In this document: one piece after another, positions 8,401-16,039 of the stretch
Layout of the letters: every line of letters starts with the position of its first letter
How positions within the stretch are numbered: the first letter of the stretch is position 1
NCBI GenBank assembly: GCA_050730675.1
Contig: JBOHNM010000038.1
Span: 1 to 27,662, forward strand
DNA length: 27,662 bases
Origin: JBOHNM01 sp050730675
GTDB lineage: Bacteria > Planctomycetota > Phycisphaerae > Phycisphaerales > UBA1924
Direction: 5' to 3'
Position numbers and translations under genes: made by a program
The notes under the pieces: generated by a model
The model's database searches: none
What the model was told of the DNA's origin: nothing
The model's input: only the letters and a program-made list of their open reading frames with translations

Positions 8401-10906
8401 CGAAGAAGAACTGCTGCTGGTTCTGCGGATCCACAGCGCTGTTGATCGCGGTGAGGCCGGCCGACGAGCCGTCGAGACGTACGGTGAAAGCGATGGGTTT
8501 GTCCCCGCTGTCGCGCATCGACAAGAGGTTGACGGCCCAGTGAGCGCCGGCGCGGATCGCCAGCTCGGGGGCGCACCCCTCCCAGTCCTTCTCCGCGCCG
8601 CCGGAATCGACGAGCGTGCGCACGCCGCCGTAGGCCAGCGAGCGCGAGCGGAGGTTGGTGGGGAGCCAGGAGTCCTTGAGATTGGAGAACGGCGCGAGGG
8701 TCCGCATGCCGACGCCGACAAGCGAGTCGATCGCGGTGACGCGGTCAAGAGGCTGGGCGGTATCGGAGAGGGCCGTGTCGATGAGCGTGGTGATGTCGGT
8801 GCGGACCTCGCCGATATTGAGATTGGAGTTCGGCGCGCCGGTGAGGTCGAACTGCTTGAGCGGACGGCTGCCGCTGTAGGTGGTGAGCTGGTGACGCACG
8901 TCGGTCAGGAGCTGGCGCGTGGCGATGCCCTGATCGAGCCAGCCGGCGGCCTGCTCTGCGCCCATGATGGCGGGCTGGGGGTTCTGCAGCGCGCCGGGGA
9001 GGGCCGTGCGCACGTCGCGCGAAGCATCCAGCCCGCGGTTGGACATGAGCGGGCCGAAGCGCGTCGAGCTGGGGTCGCCCGGCGCGGCGAAGCGGCCGTC
9101 AATCGCGGCCTCAAGCCGCGAGATCGAGCCGGGGTCGCTGGAGGTCCAGAAGGTGCGCAGCTCTTTCTCGTCGGGCATGCCGAAGGGGTTGGAGAGGCCG
9201 TAGAAGAGGTTGTTGCCCGTGCCGGGAGTCCTGCGGACGGTGGCGCCGAAGGGGTCCTTGGCCGCCAGCCGGTACATCAGCTCGCGCGACTCGGAGTTCA
9301 TGGGCCCGGTGCCCTGCGGGAAGATGAAGTTGGCCGCGGCGTTGGTTCCGGCGGCGTCGCTGGAGGGCTGGAGCCCGCGGTAGTTGGTGTCGATCTCGTT
9401 GACGACGAACGTCTCGCCGCGGCCCGCGGGCGCGCCCTTGAGTTTGGCGTCGAGGATCGACGAGAACGCGGCCTGGCCCGCGCCCTTGGCGTTGGTCATG
9501 GGGCCGCTGCCGGCCGAGCGGTCGTACTTGCTGGTGTTGCCCGCGGCGTTGACAGCCATCGGCTGGCCGAAGGTCTCGGGCCCGAAGCCCCAGTACGCGT
9601 ACGCGTGGTCGAAAGAGAGCACACTCTCGAGATTGAAATCCGCGGGGGTGAGGCCGATCACGTTGGACGCGAGGTCGTTGGCGAGGGCCGGCAGCTCCAT
9701 ATCCATGCCGACATTGACCGGGGCCATGCCCGACAGGTCCACCACGCGGGCGGCGATGAAGTACCGAGCGCCCGAAGCGCTGGGGAGCAGGTTGGTGGGG
9801 ATCAGCGGCGTCGCGAAGTCGAGCACCGAGGCGTCCACAAGTTCCTGCCAGCGGGAGTCGAGGATGCCGTCGCCGTCGGTATCGCACCACTGGTTGAGCA
9901 TGTGGCGCGGATCACCCAGGGCGTAGCGGGTGTCCTTGGCGAGGCGGGCCATGCCGAGCTGGTTGGTGGACCAGTGGGCCGGGCGGTTGAGGTCCGCCGC
10001 GCCGCCGTTGGCCATGATCTGGGCCTGGCTGGAGCCGCGCGTAAGCGGCGGGGTGTTGGAATCGATCTGGGCCATGCTCTGCGCGGGCAGGAGCGTCAGG
10101 CCGTAGGTCGTCATGCCCGCGCCGATGCCGCTGGGAACATTGAAGTTGCCGCGCAACCACGCGAGGTTCACGTAGCGGCCGTCGGGCGCGACGTTAGTAA
10201 TGTGGTTCCAGTCGCGGTAGTAGCGGTACATCTTGGAGAAGCCGTTGGCGCCCGTGCCGGGGTTCTCGGCGGCGCCGCTGGTGGAGTTGCCCCACACGGC
10301 AAACGCGTTGCGCCACGAGGGCTCGATGGCAGCGAGGTAGGGGTCGCTGGCGCGGCGCGGGTCGGCGAGGGCGCGGTTGGGGTTGTCATTGACGGTCCAC
10401 AACCCGGCGATGTTGCCGGAGGCGTTGAAGCGGCGCAGCTCATACTCACGCGGCGAGAGGGCGTTGCCGCCGCCGCCGCCGGGGACCAAGCTGTCGCGCG
10501 AGGAAACGAGCTCGTAGTCGGTGGACGGGTAGGTCCAGGACTGGCGGATCAGTGTGGTGGCATAGGGGACGTTGGCGGTGTTGAACCCGGGCTGCTGGTA
10601 GTAGGTATTGACCGCGCCTTCACCGATCTTCTGCGCGATGTACTCGCCCGCGGTCCGTGTCACATCGTCGGTGCGGACCTTGTTGACCAGGGCCGCCGAG
10701 GCACGCCGGTCAGTCTGGCCGAGCGAGGTGTAGACGAGCACGACGATCGCCAACAGCGCGAGCACGCCGACGACCAGGACGATCACCGAGCCGCGCCGGC
10801 CACGCCGCATGCGCACGGGGATTCCGCCCGCGCTGCGCGCCAGCTGGGTCGTCGCGCTCATCGGGCGGTCGGCGATGATGGGGGTGTTTTCTGTGTTCAC
10901 CGTCAT
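5462..10906 (-). CDS. Giant GspK/PilX-like pseudopilin (1814 aa)
   Basis: The N-terminus is RRGRRG followed by SVIVLVVGVLALLAIVVLVY: a basic leader with a glycine at 39, then one hydrophobic helix. This matches type II secretion GspK and pilus PilX minor pseudopilins. As in GspK, position 5 of the mature chain is not Glu (it is Leu44). GspK is normally about 300-350 residues; this one is five times longer, with a huge beta- and Asn/Thr-rich ectodomain. Two EF-hand-like loops are visible: DTDGDGILD at 342-350 and DVNGNGKFD at 1457-1465. GspK caps the pseudopilus tip with GspI and GspJ, and this gene follows I- and J-like genes in the standard order. I start at ATG 10906, with AGGAG 8 bases upstream; a GTG at 10915 is only 1 base from the AGGAG. 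The terminator at 5389-5419 follows the stop. Family assignment is firm for the N-terminus only; the rest is unrecognised. Confidence 0.85.
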   Translation of the reverse strand: MTVNTENTPIIADRPMSATTQLARSAGGIPVRMRRGRRGSVIVLVVGVLALLAIVVLVYTSLGQTDRRASAALVNKVRTDDVTRTAGEYIAQKIGEGAVNTYYQQPGFNTANVPYATTLIRQSWTYPSTDYELVSSRDSLVPGGGGGNALSPREYELRRFNASGNIAGLWTVNDNPNRALADPRRASDPYLAAIEPSWRNAFAVWGNSTSGAAENPGTGANGFSKMYRYYRDWNHITNVAPDGRYVNLAWLRGNFNVPSGIGAGMTTYGLTLLPAQSMAQIDSNTPPLTRGSSQAQIMANGGAADLNRPAHWSTNQLGMARLAKDTRYALGDPRHMLNQWCDTDGDGILDSRWQELVDASVLDFATPLIPTNLLPSASGARYFIAARVVDLSGMAPVNVGMDMELPALANDLASNVIGLTPADFNLESVLSFDHAYAYWGFGPETFGQPMAVNAAGNTSKYDRSAGSGPMTNAKGAGQAAFSSILDAKLKGAPAGRGETFVVNEIDTNYRGLQPSSDAAGTNAAANFIFPQGTGPMNSESRELMYRLAAKDPFGATVRRTPGTGNNLFYGLSNPFGMPDEKELRTFWTSSDPGSISRLEAAIDGRFAAPGDPSSTRFGPLMSNRGLDASRDVRTALPGALQNPQPAIMGAEQAAGWLDQGIATRQLLTDVRHQLTTYSGSRPLKQFDLTGAPNSNLNIGEVRTDITTLIDTALSDTAQPLDRVTAIDSLVGVGMRTLAPFSNLKDSWLPTNLRSRSLAYGGVRTLVDSGGAEKDWEGCAPELAIRAGAHWAVNLLSMRDSGDKPIAFTVRLDGSSAGLTAINSAVDPQNQQQFFFGMNTLTSTVNNTLKLWGPTSAAVDTTTNQPERSAIPVAYLSNTTTNQAGRGPNESKAINVFSITPQPFITQVSSFVMYGDRRVDAGGDGQGVEWVLDPADPMGARPDRVTIDPKVDISNGDFVIEIVAFQVTNPFNKIINLSSSTVANGAALPDADFRYYLEFAGRNYKLAEFDPTNGNNARAIELQPGQTRTFYIIPQNPAFYAPRFSGIDGNIASPAEAAQLIQSFVNAQLASGTGPSATNPVRIVAFDAQNGTPAVANSDVGVLYPQSATALPNPPADINHVARLWRTIRVDNETAINSVYNDQLVDRIRDPLPTSQQASLNRRLPPGAGTNGTIIVAGSRAGPDPVEVTAYPGVSLGTVDNTGFSICFAGSFRRPDNPGTIEMGVLPAYCIEAKSSLAELPSTDPYARRQRQGGASLNISESAVPVTGLARADFGGTVNATTFSIGNTTLKALLQTSPLIIPSTNVNPDVRTTAPIRDADGGYHRDGQTPNRTFLERPIQLYVTPIPSTTNANEKAPPMRPADMLLALGVGPYQDPLAQLSGTTDRFDKRNIDVQWTTLSEALALVLDYDSAASEKHVEWNIGGPDTAADPAGGLARRVCSAFDRGHLRIDAFTLFNDVNGNGKFDQSNAPDPVIGRGIPAALGLLDEFRTTPWGSATSSVFGAVNGNTATRAVLASLSPLWAPIAGTWATDTAISIDPIWDVATNPNETYDPVSTFLAYRDKTLNYSRASSNNSFRIPADFRDGNDPNLGTNVDHANIYTASGRRKATQLIAIREQPGFQSIGEIMAATMADDAEFFPNLGPGSQQPDSAQRAQNSIDRFERVYRKFDPKIRAGVAPYNLATDSPVGISSMLYLPIGAAAGTPRNPSPAKGLYEHKLAVANSVLNTLSTRSDVFCVYFVLNGYLPSDVEGLAAYDTDQQGYMNAGFVDNAANTPVVAPMVPSIQRRFMMIVDRSNVVAAGDKPRILMFEELPMK

Positions 10907-10960
10907 AGTCCACACTCCTGCGGGCGCATGGCGCGTCCCGGGGTCAGTTGCGAAGCTGGG

Positions 10961-12868
10961 TCATTCCGCCGAGCCGCCCACGGTCTGGCCGGGCGTCTTG
11001 AAAATGAACTGGAACGTGCGCTCCAGCTTGGGGTCGTTGGGATCGGCGAGCGTCACCGTCACACGGATGAGCGCCGGCCACGGCCACGGGATCGAGCCGG
11101 GGTCCATCAGCACGTCGCCGTACGACGGGTCGTACACCGCGCCCGGGTTGGGCATGGCGGTGTTGGTGCGGTCGGGCTGCCGCAGGCGGCCGTAGTCCAC
11201 CGCGGGGCGGGTGCCCGTCTGCTGACCCTGCGCGTTGTACACCGGGTATGTGCCGGTGAGCTGCGGCGTGAAGTAGGGGTTGATGTACGCGAAGCAGGAA
11301 TAAAGCCCCAACTGCTGCTGGCCGCTGGTGCCCGTGTCGATGTTGGCCATCAAGGGGTGGATCAGCTCGGGCTCGATGGCGATGCCGTTGGAGGTGCCGT
11401 CGCGCCGCACCCAGGACTGGGCCACCAGCGAGGTGCCGGCGGCCCCGTACGGACGGACGATGTACTCTTCGGTGCCGTCGCCGTCGAGGTCCACGGCGCG
11501 GTCGAGGCCGTGCCAGACCATGCGCCCGCTCTGGTAGGGGTCGCTGGCGTGGGCGGGATCGGTATCGATCTCACCGAAGGACCACTCGACGATGAACTCC
11601 GTGCAGCGCTGCAGGAACGCGCCGCTGGCGAGCATGTGCTGGTCCACGCGGGCGGCGGCCAAGGCCGCGGCGTCGGTGCGGATCTGGGCCCAGCCGGTGC
11701 CCAGGCCGAGCATGTTGGGCGGGTTGGGCTCGACGCGGATGCGCCGGCCGCCGTCGGATGCGGCGGGCAGGGCGCCGATCATCCATTCGGCCTGGTCCTC
11801 GGCGGCGCGCTGGGCGCTGTCGATGGTCGGGGTGATGAACATCGCCGTCGAGTTGTTCGACGCGGCGGGGTTGTCCATGATCATCTGACGGATCGTCGTC
11901 AGGTCCGTGGCGGCGATATCGACCGCGCCGGAGGCGAAGAGCGGACGCACGCCGTCGTTGCGGGTGGAATTGCGGTAGAGCCAGTTGTTGACGTTTCCGG
12001 TGGTGGCGTCGGTCGGGCTGTTGGGCGCGCGGAAACCGGAGGCGGTGCGCGTGTCGTCGCCGTTGACGATGCGGAAGATGCCGGCGGCGGCGGGCTGCCA
12101 GGCGATCTGGAAGATGTTATCGCGCTCTTCAGGAGTCTCGAAGGTGTGGGGCTGCTGCGGCGAGTCGAGGTCGCGGACGGTGTCGCTCGTGTTGGCCAGG
12201 GGGGACAGGAGCGTCAGGTGCCGCGTCAACACCCAATCCTGTGCGTAGCGGTTGGCGTTGCCCTGGCTGGACTCGCCCAGATGACCGGCGAGGTGGTTGT
12301 CGTCGTTGAGCAGGATCGGCATGTCGTAGCCCGACGTGCCGTTGTTGGCCCCGGGCTCGCGGTTGAGCGGGTCGCGGCGCTGGCCGTGGCCGTAGTAGAT
12401 ACGGGCGGCGTCGGCCTTGGCGATGCGGTCGGGGTGGCGGGCATCGCGCAGGGTGCGGAAGTTGCCGCGGGCGAAGAAGGCGATCTCGTCGATGCGCCGG
12501 GCGCGGGGAGCCAGGTCATCGGGGTTGAGCTGCACCGGCGTGAGGTTAGAGGCGCTGGGGTTGGAGCCGGGCTGGAAGGTCGGGTTGTTGGCGTACTGGT
12601 TGCGGATGACCAGGAAGCCGTCGCGCGTCATCGACGAGAAGTCGTCGCGGAGCTGACGCTCCAGCAGGCCGGCCTGCGCGTTGAGATAGCTCAGGCGACG
12701 GCCGGCAGCGACGGTCTTGCCCGTGGCGCTGAAGACCTGGGCGATGCCGACGGCCAGCAGCGCCACCGCGCCGATCGCCACGAGCATCTCGACGAGCGTG
12801 AAGCCGCCCTCGGGGACCAGGCGCCCCCCACTGCGATTGATCCGATTGGTGTTGCGAGTGCTGGTCAT
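10961..12868 (-). CDS. GspJ-like pseudopilin with large ectodomain (635 aa)
   Basis: The prepilin signal is clear: VPEGG followed by FTLVEMLVAIGAVALLAVGI. Prepilin peptidase would cut after Gly22, leaving Phe23 and the conserved Glu27 at mature position 5. The order in the operon and the size above H and I point to GspJ, a minor pseudopilin of the tip complex. GspJ is usually near 200 residues, so the ectodomain is about three times normal. A calcium-type loop DLDGDGTEEY lies at 460-469. The start is ATG 12868, with AAGGTGA a few bases upstream, and its ATGA overlaps the stop of the upstream gene, which suggests translational coupling. Codons upstream to 13447 are open but lie inside the neighbour and do not resemble protein. 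The giant K-like gene follows after 54 bases. Confidence 0.88.
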   Translation of the reverse strand: MTSTRNTNRINRSGGRLVPEGGFTLVEMLVAIGAVALLAVGIAQVFSATGKTVAAGRRLSYLNAQAGLLERQLRDDFSSMTRDGFLVIRNQYANNPTFQPGSNPSASNLTPVQLNPDDLAPRARRIDEIAFFARGNFRTLRDARHPDRIAKADAARIYYGHGQRRDPLNREPGANNGTSGYDMPILLNDDNHLAGHLGESSQGNANRYAQDWVLTRHLTLLSPLANTSDTVRDLDSPQQPHTFETPEERDNIFQIAWQPAAAGIFRIVNGDDTRTASGFRAPNSPTDATTGNVNNWLYRNSTRNDGVRPLFASGAVDIAATDLTTIRQMIMDNPAASNNSTAMFITPTIDSAQRAAEDQAEWMIGALPAASDGGRRIRVEPNPPNMLGLGTGWAQIRTDAAALAAARVDQHMLASGAFLQRCTEFIVEWSFGEIDTDPAHASDPYQSGRMVWHGLDRAVDLDGDGTEEYIVRPYGAAGTSLVAQSWVRRDGTSNGIAIEPELIHPLMANIDTGTSGQQQLGLYSCFAYINPYFTPQLTGTYPVYNAQGQQTGTRPAVDYGRLRQPDRTNTAMPNPGAVYDPSYGDVLMDPGSIPWPWPALIRVTVTLADPNDPKLERTFQFIFKTPGQTVGGSAE

Positions 12869-13872
12869 TTGGTCACCTTCATCAGGATCACGGTGGCGGG
12901 GACCTGCGGCGTGAAGACCACGTTCAGAACGCCGCCGAGGTACGGATCGATCGGGGTGGTGAGCTTGATGTCGGTCGGGCCGGTGTCGGGGTTGGGACCC
13001 AGGACCGTGTAGACGTTTCCGAGCTGGTCCACGAGCGTCTGGCCGCGCTGCGACATCAACTCGTAGAAGCGAGCGTCGGTCATGGAGTTGATACCAGCCG
13101 GGAGCGGTCCCTGCGACTCGAAGTGCAGGACGTCGGAGCGGGTGCTGGTGGTGGGCGGGACGATCCGCACATTGGCCGTCATCGGCGTGGAGTAGGCGAA
13201 TCCGGTTCCCACCTGGCCGTCGAGCGTCGGCACGCCCGTGTTGGAATCCACCGACACGGGCCAGCGGCGGTCCTGCGTCGAGGCGCTCCAGTCGGTGAGC
13301 ATCTTGAACAGCGACTGGTTGTTGCCGACGCGGATGCGCTGATCGATGCGCCGGATGAAGATCGCCACCTGCAGCGAGTTCACGTCGGGCGGCTGCGTCT
13401 GGTTGGCGGCGAAGCGCCGCTGCATACGCCGCACGGCCATGTCCCACACGAACTGCGGCTCGTTGCCGTTGGAAGAGTCCGACGGGGTCAGGCGGTCGGC
13501 CAGGGCCAGGCGCGCGTGCGTCGTGGCGGTGAGGTTCGCAAGGTTGTAGCCGGGACGCGACTCGCCGGTGTTCTGGTCAACCGGGATGACCTTCCAGCTC
13601 GTGTCGTCGGGGATCACCTCGGGCACGTTGCGCACGTTGGCCCACCCCGTCCAGAACCCGCGGTTGGTCCGCTGGTTGGAGGTCAGGTACAACTGGGCGT
13701 TCTGGCCGGCCAGTGTGCCGAAGGTGGCATCGGCGCCGTTGCGCTGGGCCTGCACCACCACGGGCAGGATCGCGCCCAGCCCAAGCATGCCCAAGGCAAG
13801 GATGAGCACAGCCATCAGCACTTCGATCAGCGAGAAGCCGGAACGGCGCTCGCCGCGGTTGGTCGGATTCAT
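12865..13872 (-). CDS. GspI/PilV-like minor pseudopilin (335 aa)
   Basis: The N-terminus RRSG followed by FSLIEVLMAVLILALGMLGL is a type IV prepilin signal with cleavage after Gly12 and Glu17 at mature position 5. The text IEVLMAVLILALGMLGL is typical of GspI and PilV, which nucleate the pseudopilus tip together with J and K. At 335 residues it is well above the usual 120-130 of GspI, so an extra ectodomain is present that I do not recognise. The ATG at 13872 is preceded by GAGGGGG within the upstream gene and overlaps that gene's stop as ATGA; its own stop overlaps the J-like gene in the same way. The longer open frame to 14445 is an out-of-frame shadow of the H-like gene. Confidence 0.88.
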   Translation of the reverse strand: MNPTNRGERRSGFSLIEVLMAVLILALGMLGLGAILPVVVQAQRNGADATFGTLAGQNAQLYLTSNQRTNRGFWTGWANVRNVPEVIPDDTSWKVIPVDQNTGESRPGYNLANLTATTHARLALADRLTPSDSSNGNEPQFVWDMAVRRMQRRFAANQTQPPDVNSLQVAIFIRRIDQRIRVGNNQSLFKMLTDWSASTQDRRWPVSVDSNTGVPTLDGQVGTGFAYSTPMTANVRIVPPTTSTRSDVLHFESQGPLPAGINSMTDARFYELMSQRGQTLVDQLGNVYTVLGPNPDTGPTDIKLTTPIDPYLGGVLNVVFTPQVPATVILMKVTK

Positions 13873-15167
13873 CGTTCCACCCCCTCGGACGCTTCGGCGG
13901 GCACCCGCACCGGAAGCAGGTTGCCCGTGTAGCGGTCCACGGCGAACATGCGGGCTTCGATGTTCGGCGAACGCCGAAGATCCGTGTCCGCGGCGTTGAG
14001 CTTCTGGAAGCCTTCGAGCCAGCGCCCGATGGCGCGGGAAATGTTGTCGACCGCGCCCGGACCGGCGGTGGGCGAATATCCCGGGATGCCAATGTACTTC
14101 GGGCCCGTCACGTTGATGCCCTGATTGAACTCGTCGGCGGTCAGCTCGTAGAGCGACCCGCTGTAGCGGCCCAGACGCACGCCCAGGGTGGAGGCGAGCT
14201 TGTTCTCGTCGTAGAGCGCCACCTCGGGCAGGGGCTTGGCGAGCACGATGTCGGTCGAGGGGCCGACCGAGCTGTTGGGCCCGCCGCTGCCGATGAGCCT
14301 GCGGCGCAGGTTGTCGTCGGGGTTGTCCCACGGCGTTGTGGCCGAAGCGTTGAGGGCGTAGAAGCCGTCGCCGTCGAGATCCTTGGTCTCGAGGATGCGC
14401 CGGGTCCATAGCCGCAGGTCCGACGAGCGGTCGGGGCGCTGCCATGTCGGCACGTTGTTCTGGTCGCGGTCGGCCGAATAGGCGCGGGGGATGATGATGA
14501 TCGAGGCGTCGGTGCTGGCGCCGCTCGCCAGGCCGGTGCCACCCTCGAAGCGCACCATGAATGTCTGGCGGCGCTGGCGGGTGTTGGCCACCGTGTGGTC
14601 GTAGAAGCCGGTCTCGGGGAAGACCCAGTACCCCTGGGCGCCGGTCGAGCGGTTCTGCGGCGGCTGTGAGTAACGGTTGTCGCCCACGGTGGTGTCGGAC
14701 GTCTCGTACCAGTCATAGTCGAAGAGCACGCCCGCGGCGAAGCCACGCACCATGTACCCGCGCGGCAGCGCCACGGGCTCGACGGTCGGGATCGGCGCGA
14801 AGACGTCGCGGGTGATCGCCCGCGCCGTGGTGACCGGGCCGCCGGCGGGAACGATGTCCTGCAGCGTACCGACCTTTACGCACGTGATGATCTGCGTCTG
14901 ACCACCCGGCTCGAAAGTAAACACGGCGGCCGTGTCCTCGCCGCTGCCACCCTGAACGGCGGCGTCGCGGGCCGAGGCGATGCCCTGCTGCAGCAGGCTG
15001 GCCGAACCGGCCCGCTGCTGGTTCTCCTGCATGGAGTTGAAGGCCGGCAGCGCGATCAGCATCAGCGAGACGATGATAACGATGACCACGAGCAGCTCGA
15101 GCAACGAGAAGCCGCGGGTGTGGACAGCCGGCGCGGTGCGCGACGGTGATGTGACGCGGTTGTTCAC
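13869..15167 (-). CDS. GspH/FimT-like pseudopilin (432 aa)
   Basis: After a 19-residue basic leader, HTRG is followed by FSLLELLVVIVIIVSLMLIA, a standard prepilin signal with cleavage after Gly19 and Glu24 at mature position 5. The LPAFNSMQENQQRAGSASLL stretch after the helix resembles GspH/FimT minor pseudopilins, where helical text follows the transmembrane part. GspH is usually about 170 residues; the rest here is an expanded ectodomain. A DLDGDGFYALN loop at 263-273 could bind calcium. The start is GTG 15167, preceded by GGAGGGG, and its GTGA overlaps the upstream stop. It sits between the G-like and I-like genes, as in classical type II secretion operons. The H assignment rests mainly on position and N-terminal style. 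Confidence 0.85.
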   Translation of the reverse strand: MNNRVTSPSRTAPAVHTRGFSLLELLVVIVIIVSLMLIALPAFNSMQENQQRAGSASLLQQGIASARDAAVQGGSGEDTAAVFTFEPGGQTQIITCVKVGTLQDIVPAGGPVTTARAITRDVFAPIPTVEPVALPRGYMVRGFAAGVLFDYDWYETSDTTVGDNRYSQPPQNRSTGAQGYWVFPETGFYDHTVANTRQRRQTFMVRFEGGTGLASGASTDASIIIIPRAYSADRDQNNVPTWQRPDRSSDLRLWTRRILETKDLDGDGFYALNASATTPWDNPDDNLRRRLIGSGGPNSSVGPSTDIVLAKPLPEVALYDENKLASTLGVRLGRYSGSLYELTADEFNQGINVTGPKYIGIPGYSPTAGPGAVDNISRAIGRWLEGFQKLNAADTDLRRSPNIEARMFAVDRYTGNLLPVRVPAEASEGVER

Positions 15168-16039
15168 TGGCCCCCCTCCCAGATCACGATGTTGTCCTTG
15201 TTCTCGTCGCTCTCGGGCGCGGCGGCGTCATTGATCATGCCGTTGGGCCCGCCGCTGACCAGCGCCCAGCGTGCGGCGCGGAGCGACGGCTCGATCGTCG
15301 GGTTGCCGACGACCATGGGCACGTTGTACGAGCGGATCTCGCCCTTGCGGTTGGGGTCATTCGCCGCCGCACCGGGGTACGCCAGGGCGCGGCCGTTGCC
15401 CGGCTCGTGGTAGGTCGGCAGCCATCGGTATAAGCGGATCGGATTGCCCCAGCGGTCGGCGATGAAGAACCGGTACTCCGGCTGCGCGCCGACCGCCTCA
15501 CGCTTGAGGCGATCGCTCGATGCGCCGAAATCGAACATCGGTTTGTACTCACGACCGCCCGCCGCAAACGCGCCGTCGCGGTCGGGCGCGGTGAAGCCCG
15601 GGCCCTCGACGCCGTCCACTTCCTTGCGCAGCACGCCGAGCTGGTAGAACGGCATGGTGAAGCGGCTCCAGCGCGGCTCGTTCGGCTGCGCCTCGTAACG
15701 CAGGAACTTCGCAGGGCCGTCCTTCTGCTGCTGCGTGTTCAGGTTCGTGCCGCGCAGCTTGATCGAGTAGTCGCTCGCCACCGGCCCTCCCGAGGCATCG
15801 TCGTCCACCAGCGGCGGCAGCGCCCCGAACTGCTTGTCGAACTGCTCGAGGGCCACGCCGATCGAACGCATGAACGTGCGTTCGGCGTTCTCGCGCCCCG
15901 TCCGCACCACCGCCCCAACCGCCACGAACAGCAGCGACGTGAGGATGACGATGAGGCCGATGACGATCAGCACCTCCGTCAGTGTGAAGCCGCGTCGATG
16001 CCGCCGCGCCCGGGTTGTGCGTGCCGGGGTCGGGTTCAC
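15164..16039 (-). CDS. GspG-like pseudopilin (291 aa)
   Basis: The sequence RRHRRG followed by FTLTEVLIVIGLIVILTSLL gives cleavage after Gly17 and Glu22 at mature position 5. It is the first pseudopilin after the GspF platform gene, where the major pseudopilin gspG sits in type II operons. The ectodomain has GspG-like elements: a helix ending in LEQFDKQFGALPP, and later YRFFIADRWGNPIRLYRW, similar to the 'D.WG.P..Y' text common in G-type pseudopilins. At 291 residues it is about twice a normal GspG. The start is GTG 16039 with GGGAGG upstream; its GTGA overlaps the gspF stop. A DUF1559-type planctomycete pilin is an alternative, but the expected H-X9-DG motif was not seen. Confidence 0.85.
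   Translation of the reverse strand: MNPTPARTTRARRHRRGFTLTEVLIVIGLIVILTSLLFVAVGAVVRTGRENAERTFMRSIGVALEQFDKQFGALPPLVDDDASGGPVASDYSIKLRGTNLNTQQQKDGPAKFLRYEAQPNEPRWSRFTMPFYQLGVLRKEVDGVEGPGFTAPDRDGAFAAGGREYKPMFDFGASSDRLKREAVGAQPEYRFFIADRWGNPIRLYRWLPTYHEPGNGRALAYPGAAANDPNRKGEIRSYNVPMVVGNPTIEPSLRAARWALVSGGPNGMINDAAAPESDENKDNIVIWEGGQ

Noticed and set aside
8132..13012. 1626-codon open frame on the plus strand
   Set aside because: It lies antisense to the J- and K-like genes and reads as low-complexity Gly/Ala/Val/Arg/Glu text. High GC at third positions of the real genes removes stops on the other strand.
12869..13447. Upstream extension of the J-like gene
   Set aside because: It lies inside the I-like gene, is Arg/His-rich shadow text, and would bury the prepilin signal in the middle of a protein.
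13873..14445. Upstream extension of the I-like gene
   Set aside because: For the same reason: it overlaps the H-like gene out of frame and places the prepilin signal internally.
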